Assembly: GCA_949935895.1 (NCBI GenBank)
Contig: CATLGL010000039.1
Coordinates: 1-12,300 of the forward strand
Length of the DNA: 12,300 nucleotides
Direction of reading: 5' to 3'
Source of the DNA: an uncultured Clostridia bacterium
Lineage (GTDB): Bacteria; Bacillota; Clostridia; TANB77; CAG-508
In this document: positions 1 to 7,705 of the stretch, piece after piece
Numbering within the stretch: position 1 is the stretch's first letter
Layout: each line of letters begins with the position of its first letter
Made by a program: the position numbers and the translations under genes
The notes under the pieces: generated by a model
Database searches by the model: none
What the model was told of the DNA's origin: nothing
The model's input: the letters and a program-made list of their open reading frames with translations, nothing else

Positions 1-794
1 ATTACAATCTTCCCTTTTTTCTTTCCTGCCTCTAACTTTACTTTCGTTCCAAAAAATCCTTGAAAACTATCTTCTATATCACGATATATTGCTTCATATT
101 TTTCATCCATCTTTTTGGTCTTTTTTTTCTGCTGCACTTTCTTTTCTATTTCTCTAACACTTTCACCTGTTTCTAATAATTTTAGTGCCATTTGATATTG
201 TTTATCACCATCTTCAATTCCTAATAAACTTCTTGCATGTCCTTCTGTTAATTGATTTTGTCTTACCATTTCAATAACTCTTGAATCTAAATTTAAAATT
301 CGCACAGTATTAGCAATACTACTTCTACTTTTTCCTAATATTTCTGATACTTGTTGCTGAGTCAATTCATACTCTTCCATCAATTCTTTTATACCAAGTG
401 CCTTTTCATAAGCATTCAAATCTTCTCTTTGAACATTTTCGATTAACGCTATTTCTTTATTAGTTCTTTCATTTCCTTCCCTTATAATAGCTGGTATCTC
501 TATCAAACCTGCTTTTTTAGAAGCTCTCCATCTTCTTTCTCCTGCTACTATCTCATAGTAATTATCCTTTTTTACTACAATTATTGGTTGTATTACACCA
601 TATCGTTTAATCGATTCTGCTAGTTCTTCTAGCGCTTCTTCATCGAAATGTTTTCTTGGTTGATTGCGATTTGGTTCTACTTGCGTTATTTTAAGTTTTT
701 CAATCGTTTCATTTTCTTTTAAGGTCTCTTCTATGTCTATATTATTAGCAAATAGTGCATCTAAACCTTTCCCTAATCCTGTTTTTTTAGTCAT
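1..794 (-). CDS. parB: ParB/Spo0J chromosome-partitioning protein (3' end cut off by window)
   Basis: Centromere-binding CTPase that loads at parS sites near the origin, slides along DNA and, with ParA, segregates origins. I read 264 residues from ATG at 792-794 to the left edge; family members are about 280-290, so only the last part of the C-terminal dimerisation domain is missing. An LGKGLDALF motif (residues 7-15) is the usual N-terminal ParA-interacting segment. GERRWRA (85-91) is the CTP-binding arginine motif, ENVQREDLN (119-127) is the next conserved ParB box, and residues about 145-167 form the DNA-binding helix-turn-helix. A lysine-rich linker (219-232) precedes the C-terminal domain. 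The start is fixed by an AAGGAGGAA ribosome site at 801-809. It lies 33 bases after parA in the same direction, so the two are probably cotranscribed. Confident call. Confidence 0.96.
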   Translation of the reverse strand, partial: MTKKTGLGKGLDALFANNIDIEETLKENETIEKLKITQVEPNRNQPRKHFDEEALEELAESIKRYGVIQPIIVVKKDNYYEIVAGERRWRASKKAGLIEIPAIIREGNERTNKEIALIENVQREDLNAYEKALGIKELMEEYELTQQQVSEILGKSRSSIANTVRILNLDSRVIEMVRQNQLTEGHARSLLGIEDGDKQYQMALKLLETGESVREIEKKVQQKKKTKKMDEKYEAIYRDIEDSFQGFFGTKVKLEAGKKKGKIV

Positions 795-827
795 TTTTTC
801 TTCCTCCTTTTTTTGTTTTTATGGCAA

Positions 828-1586
828 TTATTGCTTTTTTAAAAACTCTTTTACAAATTTTTCATAACTTTTTGCACCTTTTGAACGTGCATCATACTCA
901 GTAATTGGCATTCCATAACTTGGTGCTTCACTTAACTTTACATTTCTTGGTATTACTGTTTTGTATACTTTGTCGCCAAAATATTTTTCTACTTCTGTTA
1001 CCACTTGATTTGATAAATTAGTTCTTGCATCATACATGGTAAGAAGCGCTCCTTCTATTTCTAAATCTCTATTTAAATGCTTTTTTACAAGGTTAATTGT
1101 GTTAATCAATTGTCCTAATCCTTCTAATGCATAATATTCACATTGAATAGGAATTAGCACGCTGTCAGCTGCAGTAAATGCATTTAAGGTAATAAGTCCT
1201 AAAGATGGAGGACAATCAATAATAATATAATCCTGTTCATTTTTTATTCCTTCTAGTTTCTCTTTTAATCTTTGTTCCCTCGAAATCATTGATACTAGTT
1301 CTACTTCAGCACCTGCCAAATTAATATTTGATGGGCATACCTTCAATTGATTAATATTAGTTTGTATTAACGTTTCTTCTATTGTTACCTCTTCAACTAA
1401 TAATTGATATATTGATTTTTCTGTTTTTTGTTGTACTCCTACTCCACTTGTTGCATTGCCTTGTGGGTCTGCATCAATTAGAATTACCTTTTTCCCTTTT
1501 TTTGCCAATAAGCTACTTAATGTGACTGCTGTAGTAGTTTTTCCAACTCCTCCTTTTTGATTTGCTATTGCTATTATTTTTCCCAA
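828..1586 (-). CDS. parA: ParA/Soj chromosome-partitioning ATPase
   Basis: Deviant Walker-type ATPase that dimerises on ATP, binds DNA non-specifically and is stimulated by ParB. It drives origin segregation and, in Bacillus as Soj, also regulates DnaA. The 252 residues match the usual chromosomal Soj length, without the N-terminal DNA-binding domain of plasmid P1-type ParA. KGGVGKTT (11-18) is the deviant Walker A with the signature lysine, DADPQGN (38-44) is the A' motif, and DCPPSLG (124-130) is Walker B. The start codon is TTG (1584-1586), chosen because GGAGGGAT (1591-1598) is correctly spaced and family alignment begins exactly there (GKIIAIANQKGG). It is the first gene after the rsmG terminator and has a candidate promoter of its own. 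Confidence 0.97.
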   Translation of the reverse strand: MGKIIAIANQKGGVGKTTTAVTLSSLLAKKGKKVILIDADPQGNATSGVGVQQKTEKSIYQLLVEEVTIEETLIQTNINQLKVCPSNINLAGAEVELVSMISREQRLKEKLEGIKNEQDYIIIDCPPSLGLITLNAFTAADSVLIPIQCEYYALEGLGQLINTINLVKKHLNRDLEIEGALLTMYDARTNLSNQVVTEVEKYFGDKVYKTVIPRNVKLSEAPSYGMPITEYDARSKGAKSYEKFVKEFLKKQ

Positions 1587-1643
1587 AGCTATCCCTCCAT
1601 TTAACTACAAATTAACTGTTTTTTAAAAACTGTTTTTTGCACT

Positions 1644-1673
1644 ATTATATCATAATTTTATTATATAAGGAAA
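1644..1673 (-). promoter_or_regulatory. candidate parAB promoter
   Basis: On the minus strand a perfect TATAAT (1644-1649) lies about 60 bases before the parA start. The -35 position 18 bases away holds only TTTCCT, a weak match, so the call rests mainly on the -10 and on the terminator upstream that isolates parA from rsmG. A second TATAAT with an equally poor -35 lies at 1734-1739. Between the promoter and parA there is a short tandem repeat of AACTGTTTTTT (about 1614-1638) of unknown meaning. Confidence 0.4.
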
Positions 1674-1764
1674 TTAGCTCTATAACTGGTTTTTCATGCT
1701 CTACCCTTTCATGTATTGCTATAAGTAGTTGCTATTATATACAAAGATTTACTTTTCCCTATCT

Positions 1765-1821
1765 AATAAAAAATTCGACATATTAATCATATATAAATAT
1801 GACTGATATGTCAATGAATTT
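1765..1821 (-). terminator. intrinsic terminator of the rpmH-to-rsmG gene run
   Basis: Arms 1777-1792 and 1797-1812 form a 16-position stem around a 4-base loop; read as minus-strand RNA it has 14 Watson-Crick pairs, one G-U pair and one mismatch. It is followed by a T-rich tract (GAATTTTTTATT). A further AAATTC/GAATTT pairing (1771-1776 with 1816-1821) could extend the stem past a 3-base bulge. It lies about 50 bases after the rsmG stop, where the minus-strand transcription unit should end before parA. The stem is A+T-rich, so its strength is uncertain. Confidence 0.7.
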
Positions 1822-1863
1822 TCAAAATATTTTCTATTTTTGGCTTCTATTTTTCTCTTCCTT

Positions 1864-2586
1864 CTATTGAATTGGTTCTTTACTAGGAGTTCCTGCTTTT
1901 CTTGGGTATTTCTCTGGAATTTTTTCTTTTTTTCTTATAATGATGATACTTCTTTTTATGTCTGAATTTGGCAATGCAAATTCTTGTACTTTTTCTATTT
2001 CTCCTCCTAATATTTCAATTGCTTTTTTACTTTCTTTTAATTCTTCTTCTACTTTACTTCCTTTCATGCAAATACATTTTCCGTTTATTTTTACCATTGG
2101 TAATAAGTATTCTACTAGCACAGATAGTGGTGCAACAGCTCTTGATACTGCATAATCAAAATATTCTCTTAGTTTTTTATCTCTTCCTACTTCTTCTGCT
2201 CTTTGATGAAGCGTTGAAATCTTAGATAAAGTCAGTTGATTAATAACTTCATTTAAAAAATTAATCCTCTTATTTAATGCGTCTAACAATACTACTTCTA
2301 TATTTTCTTTCGCAATCTTAATAGGAATTCCTGGAAAACCTGCTCCACTTCCTACATCGATAATAGTTGCATCTGTTGCTATATATGGTAAAATAGTAAG
2401 TGAATCAATAAAATGCTTTTGCAATATCTCATTTGGTTGTGTGATAGCTGTCAAATTAACCTTTTCATTCCATTCCTGTAACAAATTCATATATAAATAA
2501 AATTTTTCTAGTTGCTCTTGTTTTAGACTAATTCCTAGTTCTAAAGCTTGCTTTTCTAATTGCTTTTTCCATTCTTCTTTTTTCAT
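1864..2586 (-). CDS. rsmG: 16S rRNA (guanine527-N7)-methyltransferase RsmG (GidB)
   Basis: SAM-dependent methyltransferase that makes m7G527 in the 530 loop of 16S rRNA in the cytoplasm; in other bacteria its loss gives low-level streptomycin resistance. The 240 residues match the family length. DVGSGAGFPGIPIK (77-90) is the SAM-binding glycine loop, NEKVNLTAI (40-48) is the conserved N-terminal block, and SRAVAPL (148-154) lies in the substrate region. The Firmicutes-type tail KYPRKAGTPSKEPI is intact. The ATG at 2584-2586 is preceded by AGGGGGA, and the gene starts 8 bases after the mnmG stop codon, so that the ribosome site abuts that stop. This suggests translational coupling to mnmG, the usual gidA-gidB pairing. 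Confidence 0.97.
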   Translation of the reverse strand: MKKEEWKKQLEKQALELGISLKQEQLEKFYLYMNLLQEWNEKVNLTAITQPNEILQKHFIDSLTILPYIATDATIIDVGSGAGFPGIPIKIAKENIEVVLLDALNKRINFLNEVINQLTLSKISTLHQRAEEVGRDKKLREYFDYAVSRAVAPLSVLVEYLLPMVKINGKCICMKGSKVEEELKESKKAIEILGGEIEKVQEFALPNSDIKRSIIIIRKKEKIPEKYPRKAGTPSKEPIQ

Positions 2587-2594
2587 ATTTCCCC

Positions 2595-4478
2595 CTATTT
2601 GGATTTTGCTGTTTTATTTTGCTCTAAATAAATTAATAATACTGATATATCTGCTGGTGAAACTCCTGATATTCTAGATGCTTGTCCAATGGAGACTGGC
2701 TTAAATTTATTTAATTTTTGTCTAGCTTCTAAGCTTAACCCTTTAATCGTATCATAATTTATATTAGGTGATAATATTTTCTTTTCTAGTTTTTTAAATT
2801 TTTCAACTTGTGCTGCTTGTAATTTGATATATCCTTCATATTTTATTTGGATTCCTACTTCTTGCATTTCTGCTTTTGATAATAGTGTTCTTTCTTCATC
2901 AATATCTGCAAGATTCTCATAGCTTAGTTCTGTCCTCTTAACCAAGTCTGCTAGTTTAATTCCAATTTCTATGTTAGATGAATTATATTTTCTTAACAAT
3001 TCATTTACCTCTTTTGTTGGCTTTATAGTCTTTTTCTTTACTCTTTCTATTTCTCTTTCAATATTCTCTCTCTTTTTACAGAATGCTTCATACCTTTGCT
3101 TTGTTATCAGTCCCACTTCATGTCCAATTTCTGTTAATCTTAAGTCTGCATTATCTTGTCTTAATAATAATCGATATTCTGCTCTTGATGTCATCATTCG
3201 ATATGGTTCATTAGTACTTTTGGTTACAATATCATCTATTAACACTCCTATATATGCTTGTGAACGATCTAATATGATGGCTTCTTTTTGTTCTAATTTT
3301 CTTACTGCATTAATTCCTGCTATAATCCCTTGAGCAGCAGCTTCTTCATATCCTGATGTTCCATTAATTTGACCAGCAAAAAACATTCCACTAATTCTTT
3401 TACTCTCTAACGATAATTTCAATTGTGATGGTTCAATGCAATCATACTCAATAGCATAGGCAGGTCTTGTAAATTCTACATTTTCTAAACCTGGGATAGT
3501 TCTATACATTGCTACTTGTACATCCTCTGGAAGTGATGAGCTCATTCCTTGTACATACATCTCCTCTGTGTTTAATCCCATTGGTTCTATAAACACTTGA
3601 TGTCTTTCTTTATCTGCAAATCTTACTACTTTATCTTCAATTGAAGGACAATATCTTGGTCCTGTTCCTTCTATCTTTCCTCCATATAGTGGTGAACGAT
3701 GCAAATTTTCTCGAATAATTTTATGTGTCTGTTCATTTGTATAAGTTAAATAGCAAGGAACTTGGTTAATTTTTTTTATTTCACTTTCAAAAGAAAACAT
3801 TTCTATTTCTTCGTCTCCGTTTTGTATCTCCATTTTTGAAAAATCAATTGTTTTTTTATTGACTCTTGCTGGTGTTCCTGTTTTAAAGCGTACTAACTCT
3901 ATGCCTATACCCTTTAAACATTCTGAAAGCTGATTTGCCGGAAATACTCCATCTGGTCCACTTTCATAAGCTTTTTCTCCAATATAAATTTTTCCCTTTA
4001 GATATGTTCCTGTTGCTAATATAACTGCTTTTGTTTTATAAATTGTACCAATATTTGTTTCTACACTTTCTACATGATTATCTTTTATTTCAATTTTTGT
4101 AATTTCTGCTTGTTTTAGATATAAGTTTTCCTGCTTTTCTAGTGTATGTTTCATTTCTATATGATACATTTTTCTATCCGCTTGTGCTCTTAATGAATAT
4201 ACTGCTGGTCCTTTTGATTTATTTAACATTCTATTTTGAATAAATGTTTTGTCTATATTTTTTCCCATTTCTCCCCCAAGGGCATCAATCTCTCTCACTA
4301 AATGTCCTTTTGAAGTTCCTCCTATATTAGGATTACAAGGCATATTAGCAATTGCTTCTAAACTAATGGAAAAAAGTACTGTTTTCTTTCCTAATCTTGC
4401 TGCTGCAAGTGCTGCTTCACAGCCTGCATGTCCTGCTCCAATAACTGCTATATCATATTCTCCTGCTATATAACTCAT
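2595..4478 (-). CDS. mnmG: tRNA uridine-5-carboxymethylaminomethyl modification enzyme MnmG (GidA)
   Basis: FAD-dependent partner of MnmE; the heterotetramer adds (carboxymethyl)aminomethyl groups to C5 of wobble U34 in certain tRNAs, using methylene-tetrahydrofolate and glycine or ammonium. 627 residues, normal length. GAGHAG (14-19) is the FAD Rossmann loop. C48 (in PCNPNIGG) and C277 (in GPRYCPSIED) match the two functionally important cysteines known from E. coli (C47 and C277). RFKTGTPARV (197-206), GYEEAAAQG (376-384) and the C-terminal GVSPADISVLLIYL block that contacts MnmE and tRNA are all present. An in-frame reading could start at 4580, but that adds 34 low-complexity Lys/Gln residues absent from the family; MSYIAGEYD at 4478 is the canonical start and follows GAGGG. 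Confidence 0.96.
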   Translation of the reverse strand: MSYIAGEYDIAVIGAGHAGCEAALAAARLGKKTVLFSISLEAIANMPCNPNIGGTSKGHLVREIDALGGEMGKNIDKTFIQNRMLNKSKGPAVYSLRAQADRKMYHIEMKHTLEKQENLYLKQAEITKIEIKDNHVESVETNIGTIYKTKAVILATGTYLKGKIYIGEKAYESGPDGVFPANQLSECLKGIGIELVRFKTGTPARVNKKTIDFSKMEIQNGDEEIEMFSFESEIKKINQVPCYLTYTNEQTHKIIRENLHRSPLYGGKIEGTGPRYCPSIEDKVVRFADKERHQVFIEPMGLNTEEMYVQGMSSSLPEDVQVAMYRTIPGLENVEFTRPAYAIEYDCIEPSQLKLSLESKRISGMFFAGQINGTSGYEEAAAQGIIAGINAVRKLEQKEAIILDRSQAYIGVLIDDIVTKSTNEPYRMMTSRAEYRLLLRQDNADLRLTEIGHEVGLITKQRYEAFCKKRENIEREIERVKKKTIKPTKEVNELLRKYNSSNIEIGIKLADLVKRTELSYENLADIDEERTLLSKAEMQEVGIQIKYEGYIKLQAAQVEKFKKLEKKILSPNINYDTIKGLSLEARQKLNKFKPVSIGQASRISGVSPADISVLLIYLEQNKTAKSK

Positions 4479-4500
4479 TTTCTTTTCCCTCTTTTTTCTA

Positions 4501-4516
4501 TGTTTCTTGTGAAACA
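4501..4516. promoter_or_regulatory. parS-like palindrome (candidate ParB site)
   Basis: TGTTTCTTGTGAAACA matches 14 of 16 positions of the conserved bacterial parS consensus TGTTTCACGTGAAACA. Both 6-base arms are perfect and the two differences fall in the centre. It lies between mnmG and the inverted repeat upstream, about 4 kb from dnaA and 3 kb from parA, where parS sites are expected. The central CG of parS is normally well conserved, so this may be a weak or decayed site, or a chance palindrome. No better match was seen elsewhere in the window. Confidence 0.45.
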
Positions 4517-4635
4517 AAAACATATGTTTGTGTTTGTTTTGTTTCTGTTTTATAATTATATTTACATTTTTTAATATCATTTTTTCCTTTTATTTTTTAT
4601 AATCTTGCATATATGTGTTTTTTGCTTTTATTTTT

Positions 4636-4702
4636 AGATATAAGACGTTTTTACGTTTTAATATAAAGTTATATTCTTTTTACCTAAAAACGTCTTATAT
4701 CT
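4636..4702. repeat. perfect 18-bp inverted repeat between mnmE and mnmG
   Basis: AGATATAAGACGTTTTTA (4636-4653) and its exact reverse complement (4685-4702) flank a 31-base loop. The loop holds a second nested palindrome, AATATAA-AG-TTATATT (about 4660-4675). The repeat starts 12 bases after the mnmE stop codon. Read on the minus strand the 3' side is followed by an A-rich stretch, not a T tract, so it is not a classical terminator for mnmE. On the plus strand it is followed by TATTTTCG, but no plus-strand gene is present to terminate. It may be an mRNA-stabilising or attenuating structure, a protein-binding site, or a mobile-element remnant. Confidence 0.8.
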
Positions 4703-4713
4703 TATTTTCGTGG

Positions 4714-6084
4714 CTATTTTCCAAGACAAAATTTTGAAAAGATTTCTTTTATAATTTCATCATTTACAGATTCTCCTGTTATCTTTCCGAGCTCTTCCAT
4801 AATTTCTTTTATTTCTAATCCAGTAATATCAATTGGCATATTTTGTTTGTTTGTTTGTATCGCCTTATTGGTTATTTGAATTGCTTTTGTAATTATATCT
4901 TTATGACGAACATTAGTAATTGTTGTTTCATAATCTACTTGTATCTCATCTAATTGAAATAATTGTTCAATTCTATCATAAATTTTGTGAATTCCCTGTT
5001 TATTTTTAATTGATATTTCTATTATATTTTCTGGTAAAATTATTTTTAATAATTCTTGTTTTGCATCATTTTTAGCAATATCTATTTTATTTAAAACAAT
5101 AATTGATTTCTTATTTTGAAGCATCTCTATAATTTCTCTATCTTCTTTTGTAAATTCTCTACTTGCATCAAATATAGCAATAATTAAATCTGCTTCTTCT
5201 GCACTTTTTCTAGAACGTTCTATTCCTATTTGCTCTACTTTATTATCTGCATCTCGAATCCCTGCAGTATCAATAATATTAATTGGAATACCTTTTATTG
5301 AAATTGATTCTTGTATAATATCTCTTGTTGTTCCTTCAATTTCAGTTACAATTGCTCTTTCCTCCTTTAATATGGTATTTAGTAGAGATGATTTACCTGC
5401 ATTTGGCTTTCCTATTAAAGCAATTTTAATTCCTTCTTTAATCATTTTTCCCGTTTCAAAACTATTTTTTAGTTTTTCTAATTCATTTTTTACCTGTTTT
5501 AAAATAAGTTCTGCCTTTTGATTACTTACTTCTTCTACATCATATTCTGGATAATCGATGGAAACCTCCACTTCTACCATAATTGACATTAACATATCTC
5601 TTATTTTTTGAATTTCTTCTGATAAGCCTCCTTCTAATTGTTTCATTGATGCTTTTGACGCTTTTTGTGTTTTTGCTAAAATAACATCAATAACAGCCTC
5701 TGCTTGTGCTAAATCAATCCTTCCATTTAAAAATGCTCTCTTTGTGAATTCACCTGGTTCTGCAAGAGTTGCTCCATTTTCTAGACATAATTCTAATATC
5801 TTTTTTACAATAAAATTACCTCCATGTGAATTAATTTCACACAAATCCTCTGTTGTATAACTATTCGGTGACTTAAAAAAAGAAACTAATACTTCATCAA
5901 TTACTATTTTATTTTCTATTATAAAGCCATATTTTATCGTGTAACCTCTTACTTCCGTAAGGTTTGTCTCATATTTTGGTTGAAATATTTTTTGTAAAAT
6001 TGAATAAGTTTCTTCTCCACTCATTCTAATAATTCCAATCCCCCCAATGCCTGGTGCCGTAGATATTGCAACTATTGTACTCAT
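4714..6084 (-). CDS. mnmE: tRNA modification GTPase MnmE (TrmE)
   Basis: Cytoplasmic GTPase that works with MnmG on wobble uridine 34 of tRNA; its G domain dimerises in a potassium-dependent way. 456 residues, normal length. The N-terminal tetrahydrofolate-binding domain spans about 1-118, with GIGGIGIIRMSG (12-23) and the NSHGG block (85-89). The helical domain is split around the G domain, which runs from about 217 to 375: G1 GKPNAGKS (225-232), G2 GTTRD (251-255), G3 DTAG (272-275), G4 NKID (332-335). The C-terminal FCLGK (452-456) supplies the invariant cysteine of the FC(I/L)GK motif. Start at 6082-6084 is supported by AAAGGAGA. It lies 97 bases after jag, and 235 bases with an inverted repeat separate it from mnmG. 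Confidence 0.97.
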   Translation of the reverse strand: MSTIVAISTAPGIGGIGIIRMSGEETYSILQKIFQPKYETNLTEVRGYTIKYGFIIENKIVIDEVLVSFFKSPNSYTTEDLCEINSHGGNFIVKKILELCLENGATLAEPGEFTKRAFLNGRIDLAQAEAVIDVILAKTQKASKASMKQLEGGLSEEIQKIRDMLMSIMVEVEVSIDYPEYDVEEVSNQKAELILKQVKNELEKLKNSFETGKMIKEGIKIALIGKPNAGKSSLLNTILKEERAIVTEIEGTTRDIIQESISIKGIPINIIDTAGIRDADNKVEQIGIERSRKSAEEADLIIAIFDASREFTKEDREIIEMLQNKKSIIVLNKIDIAKNDAKQELLKIILPENIIEISIKNKQGIHKIYDRIEQLFQLDEIQVDYETTITNVRHKDIITKAIQITNKAIQTNKQNMPIDITGLEIKEIMEELGKITGESVNDEIIKEIFSKFCLGK

Positions 6085-6181
6085 AATTTCTCCTTTTTAA
6101 AAATAAAAAGCCAAAATACAGATGCTGATAAATAAGAATATTTTCTTACTAATACAATCCGAACTTTGACTTCCGATTTTC

Positions 6182-6869
6182 TTATTTTAATGATATAACA
6201 ACTTTGCGATAGGGTTCTTCTCCTATACTTGTTGTTGTTACTTTTTTGCTATTTTGCAATTTAGTGTGAATAATTTTTCTTTCATATGCTGTCATTGGTT
6301 CTAGTGTAATTGTTTTTTTTGTTCTAATAACGGTTTTTTCAAGTTTTTCTGCTAACTCTTCTAGCGATTTTTCTCGCTTCTCTTTATATCCACAAATATT
6401 TAAAATAACTCTCACTTTATATTCTAAATTTTTACTTGCAATTGAAGATAAAATTATTTGTAATTGATTTAATACCTCTCCCCTATGTCCTATTAAATAG
6501 TTCAAATCTTCTCCTGTTATATTTATTTTTAAATAATTTTGCTCTTGATTGATTTCATAATGTATTTCTTGATTTGGTATAACTTTAGTCCATTTTTCTA
6601 AAAATATTTCAATATTCTGAATTGCTTTATTAAAATCAATATTTTGCGTTTCTTCTCTATTTCTTTTTATTTTATCGTCTTTGATTATTTTTTTATTGAC
6701 AATTTCTACTTTTACTACTCTTGGTGTTAAAATGTTGAAAAAGCTTCTTTTATCTTCATTTTCTAATATTTTAATTTCTGCTTCTTCTTTTGAAATTCCT
6801 AATTCCTTCAATCCTTTATCTATCGCTTCTCCGTGTTGTTCTTCCTTCGAAAATTTTTCCTTCTACCAT
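6182..6869 (-). CDS. jag: Jag/KhpB RNA-binding protein, with an apparent frameshift near the N-terminus
   Basis: Jag (KhpB) is a KH-R3H RNA-binding protein encoded next to yidC and linked in other Firmicutes to cell-division and envelope control. The long open frame (translated from TTG at 6811, 209 residues) has part of the Jag-N domain, a linker, a KH domain with GHRG (108-111), and an R3H domain (about 147-209) with LEPMTAYERKIIH and GEEPYRKVVI. The expected start is ATG at 6867-6869, directly after the yidC stop and behind GAGGAGG, but that frame reads MVEGKIFEG and stops at 6816-6818. The Jag frame is +1 to it and contains the rest of Jag-N (GEAIDKGLKELGIS). The gene is therefore a frameshifted allele, a sequencing error in AAAAATTTT, or is re-initiated at TTG 6811, four bases after the short frame's stop. 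Family call is sure; the start is not. Confidence 0.85.
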
Positions 6870-7688
6870 TTATGCCTCCTCCTCATCTTTTAAAAATCGA
6901 TTTAAGATAAGTCTTTCTATAATCATTAAAATATTATTAATTAACCAATATAAGGCAAGTCCTAGGGGTGCAATGATTGCAATCGATACACTCATGACTG
7001 GCATAATATAACTCATCGTTTTATTTGCTTGTGCTACTGCATCAATCTCATTAGAGATTCCCTCTTCCTTCTTTTTCTTTATACCTGTTGTAATTTGCAT
7101 TGACACAAAAGAAGTTAATACATATAAAATTGGAATAATATAAACTCGCCAATCTGAGAAGTTTTGAGAAGGGACACTGCTTAAATCTAATCCTAAAAAT
7201 TCCATATTTATATTAACTTTTTCATCTGTTTTTCCCTTTTCTTTAATAATTGTAATTTCTGGATATGGATCATTTTTATGTTCTTCTTGTTGTTTTATTT
7301 CATTTGTATATTGTTCTACAATTGCTGGTTCTACTTTACTCATATATGTTAATGGACTTTTAACAAGGAAAAATACAGAAAGTAATAATATTATTTGTAT
7401 AATTGCACTTAAACATCCACTAAGTGGACTCATATTTTCTCTTTTATATAAATCCATTGTCTCTTGACTTAACTTTTCAGGATTATTTTTATATTTATCT
7501 TGAATTTCTCTTACTTTTTGTTGAATCTTAGCGGATTTTTTCATTGTTTTTTGTTGTTTAATTGATATTGGTAACATTACAATTTTTAAAACAATAGAAA
7601 ACAATATAATAGCAAGACCATAGCTATGAATGGATTGATATAAAAAATTTAAAATATAACCAAATAAATTGGCAAAAAAAGATATCAT
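6870..7688 (-). CDS. yidC: YidC/Oxa1-family membrane protein insertase
   Basis: Inserts membrane proteins alone or with SecYEG. 272 residues. Hydrophobic segments lie near 20-42, 90-110, 182-200, 227-245 and 246-262, the five-helix Oxa1 fold, with a basic amphipathic cytoplasmic hairpin between the first two (about 43-88). There is no lipobox cysteine near the N-terminus, unlike Bacillus SpoIIIJ. The groove position in the first helix, usually Arg (LxRxxxxP), is Lys35 here (VLKIVMLP). The loop after the second helix carries a highly charged stretch (about 130-160). Start ATG at 7686-7688 follows AAAGGAGA. Its stop abuts the ATG of jag, and yidD lies 17 bases upstream, the usual rnpA-yidD-yidC-jag cluster. 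Confidence 0.95.
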   Translation of the reverse strand: MISFFANLFGYILNFLYQSIHSYGLAIILFSIVLKIVMLPISIKQQKTMKKSAKIQQKVREIQDKYKNNPEKLSQETMDLYKRENMSPLSGCLSAIIQIILLLSVFFLVKSPLTYMSKVEPAIVEQYTNEIKQQEEHKNDPYPEITIIKEKGKTDEKVNINMEFLGLDLSSVPSQNFSDWRVYIIPILYVLTSFVSMQITTGIKKKKEEGISNEIDAVAQANKTMSYIMPVMSVSIAIIAPLGLALYWLINNILMIIERLILNRFLKDEEEA

Positions 7689-7705
7689 ATTTTCTCTCCT
7701 TTACT

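Noticed and set aside
664..867. Plus-strand open frames over parB/parA, rsmG, mnmG, jag and yidC, and minus-strand frames over dnaN and recF
   Set aside because: These are antisense shadows of well-recognised genes, biased to Ser/Phe/Leu or Ile as expected from the complement of A-rich coding DNA, and have no family resemblance.
4479..4580. In-frame 34-codon N-terminal extension of mnmG, with an AAGGA-like site before its ATG
   Set aside because: The extra residues are low-complexity Lys/Gln/His, are absent from the MnmG family, and would run through the parS-like palindrome; the start at 4478 matches the family and has its own ribosome site.
4843..4860. Short tandem run of GTTT units inside mnmE
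   Set aside because: It encodes a plausible IQTNKQN stretch in a variable part of the protein, has only four units and is in frame; likely compositional.
6085..6181. Hairpins in the jag-mnmE spacer (AATCGGAA/TTCGGATT with one mismatch, and TAAGAA/TTCTTA) as a terminator or mnmE promoter region
   Set aside because: The stems are short, no T tract directly follows the first, and no -35/-10 pair is convincing, so no feature is called.
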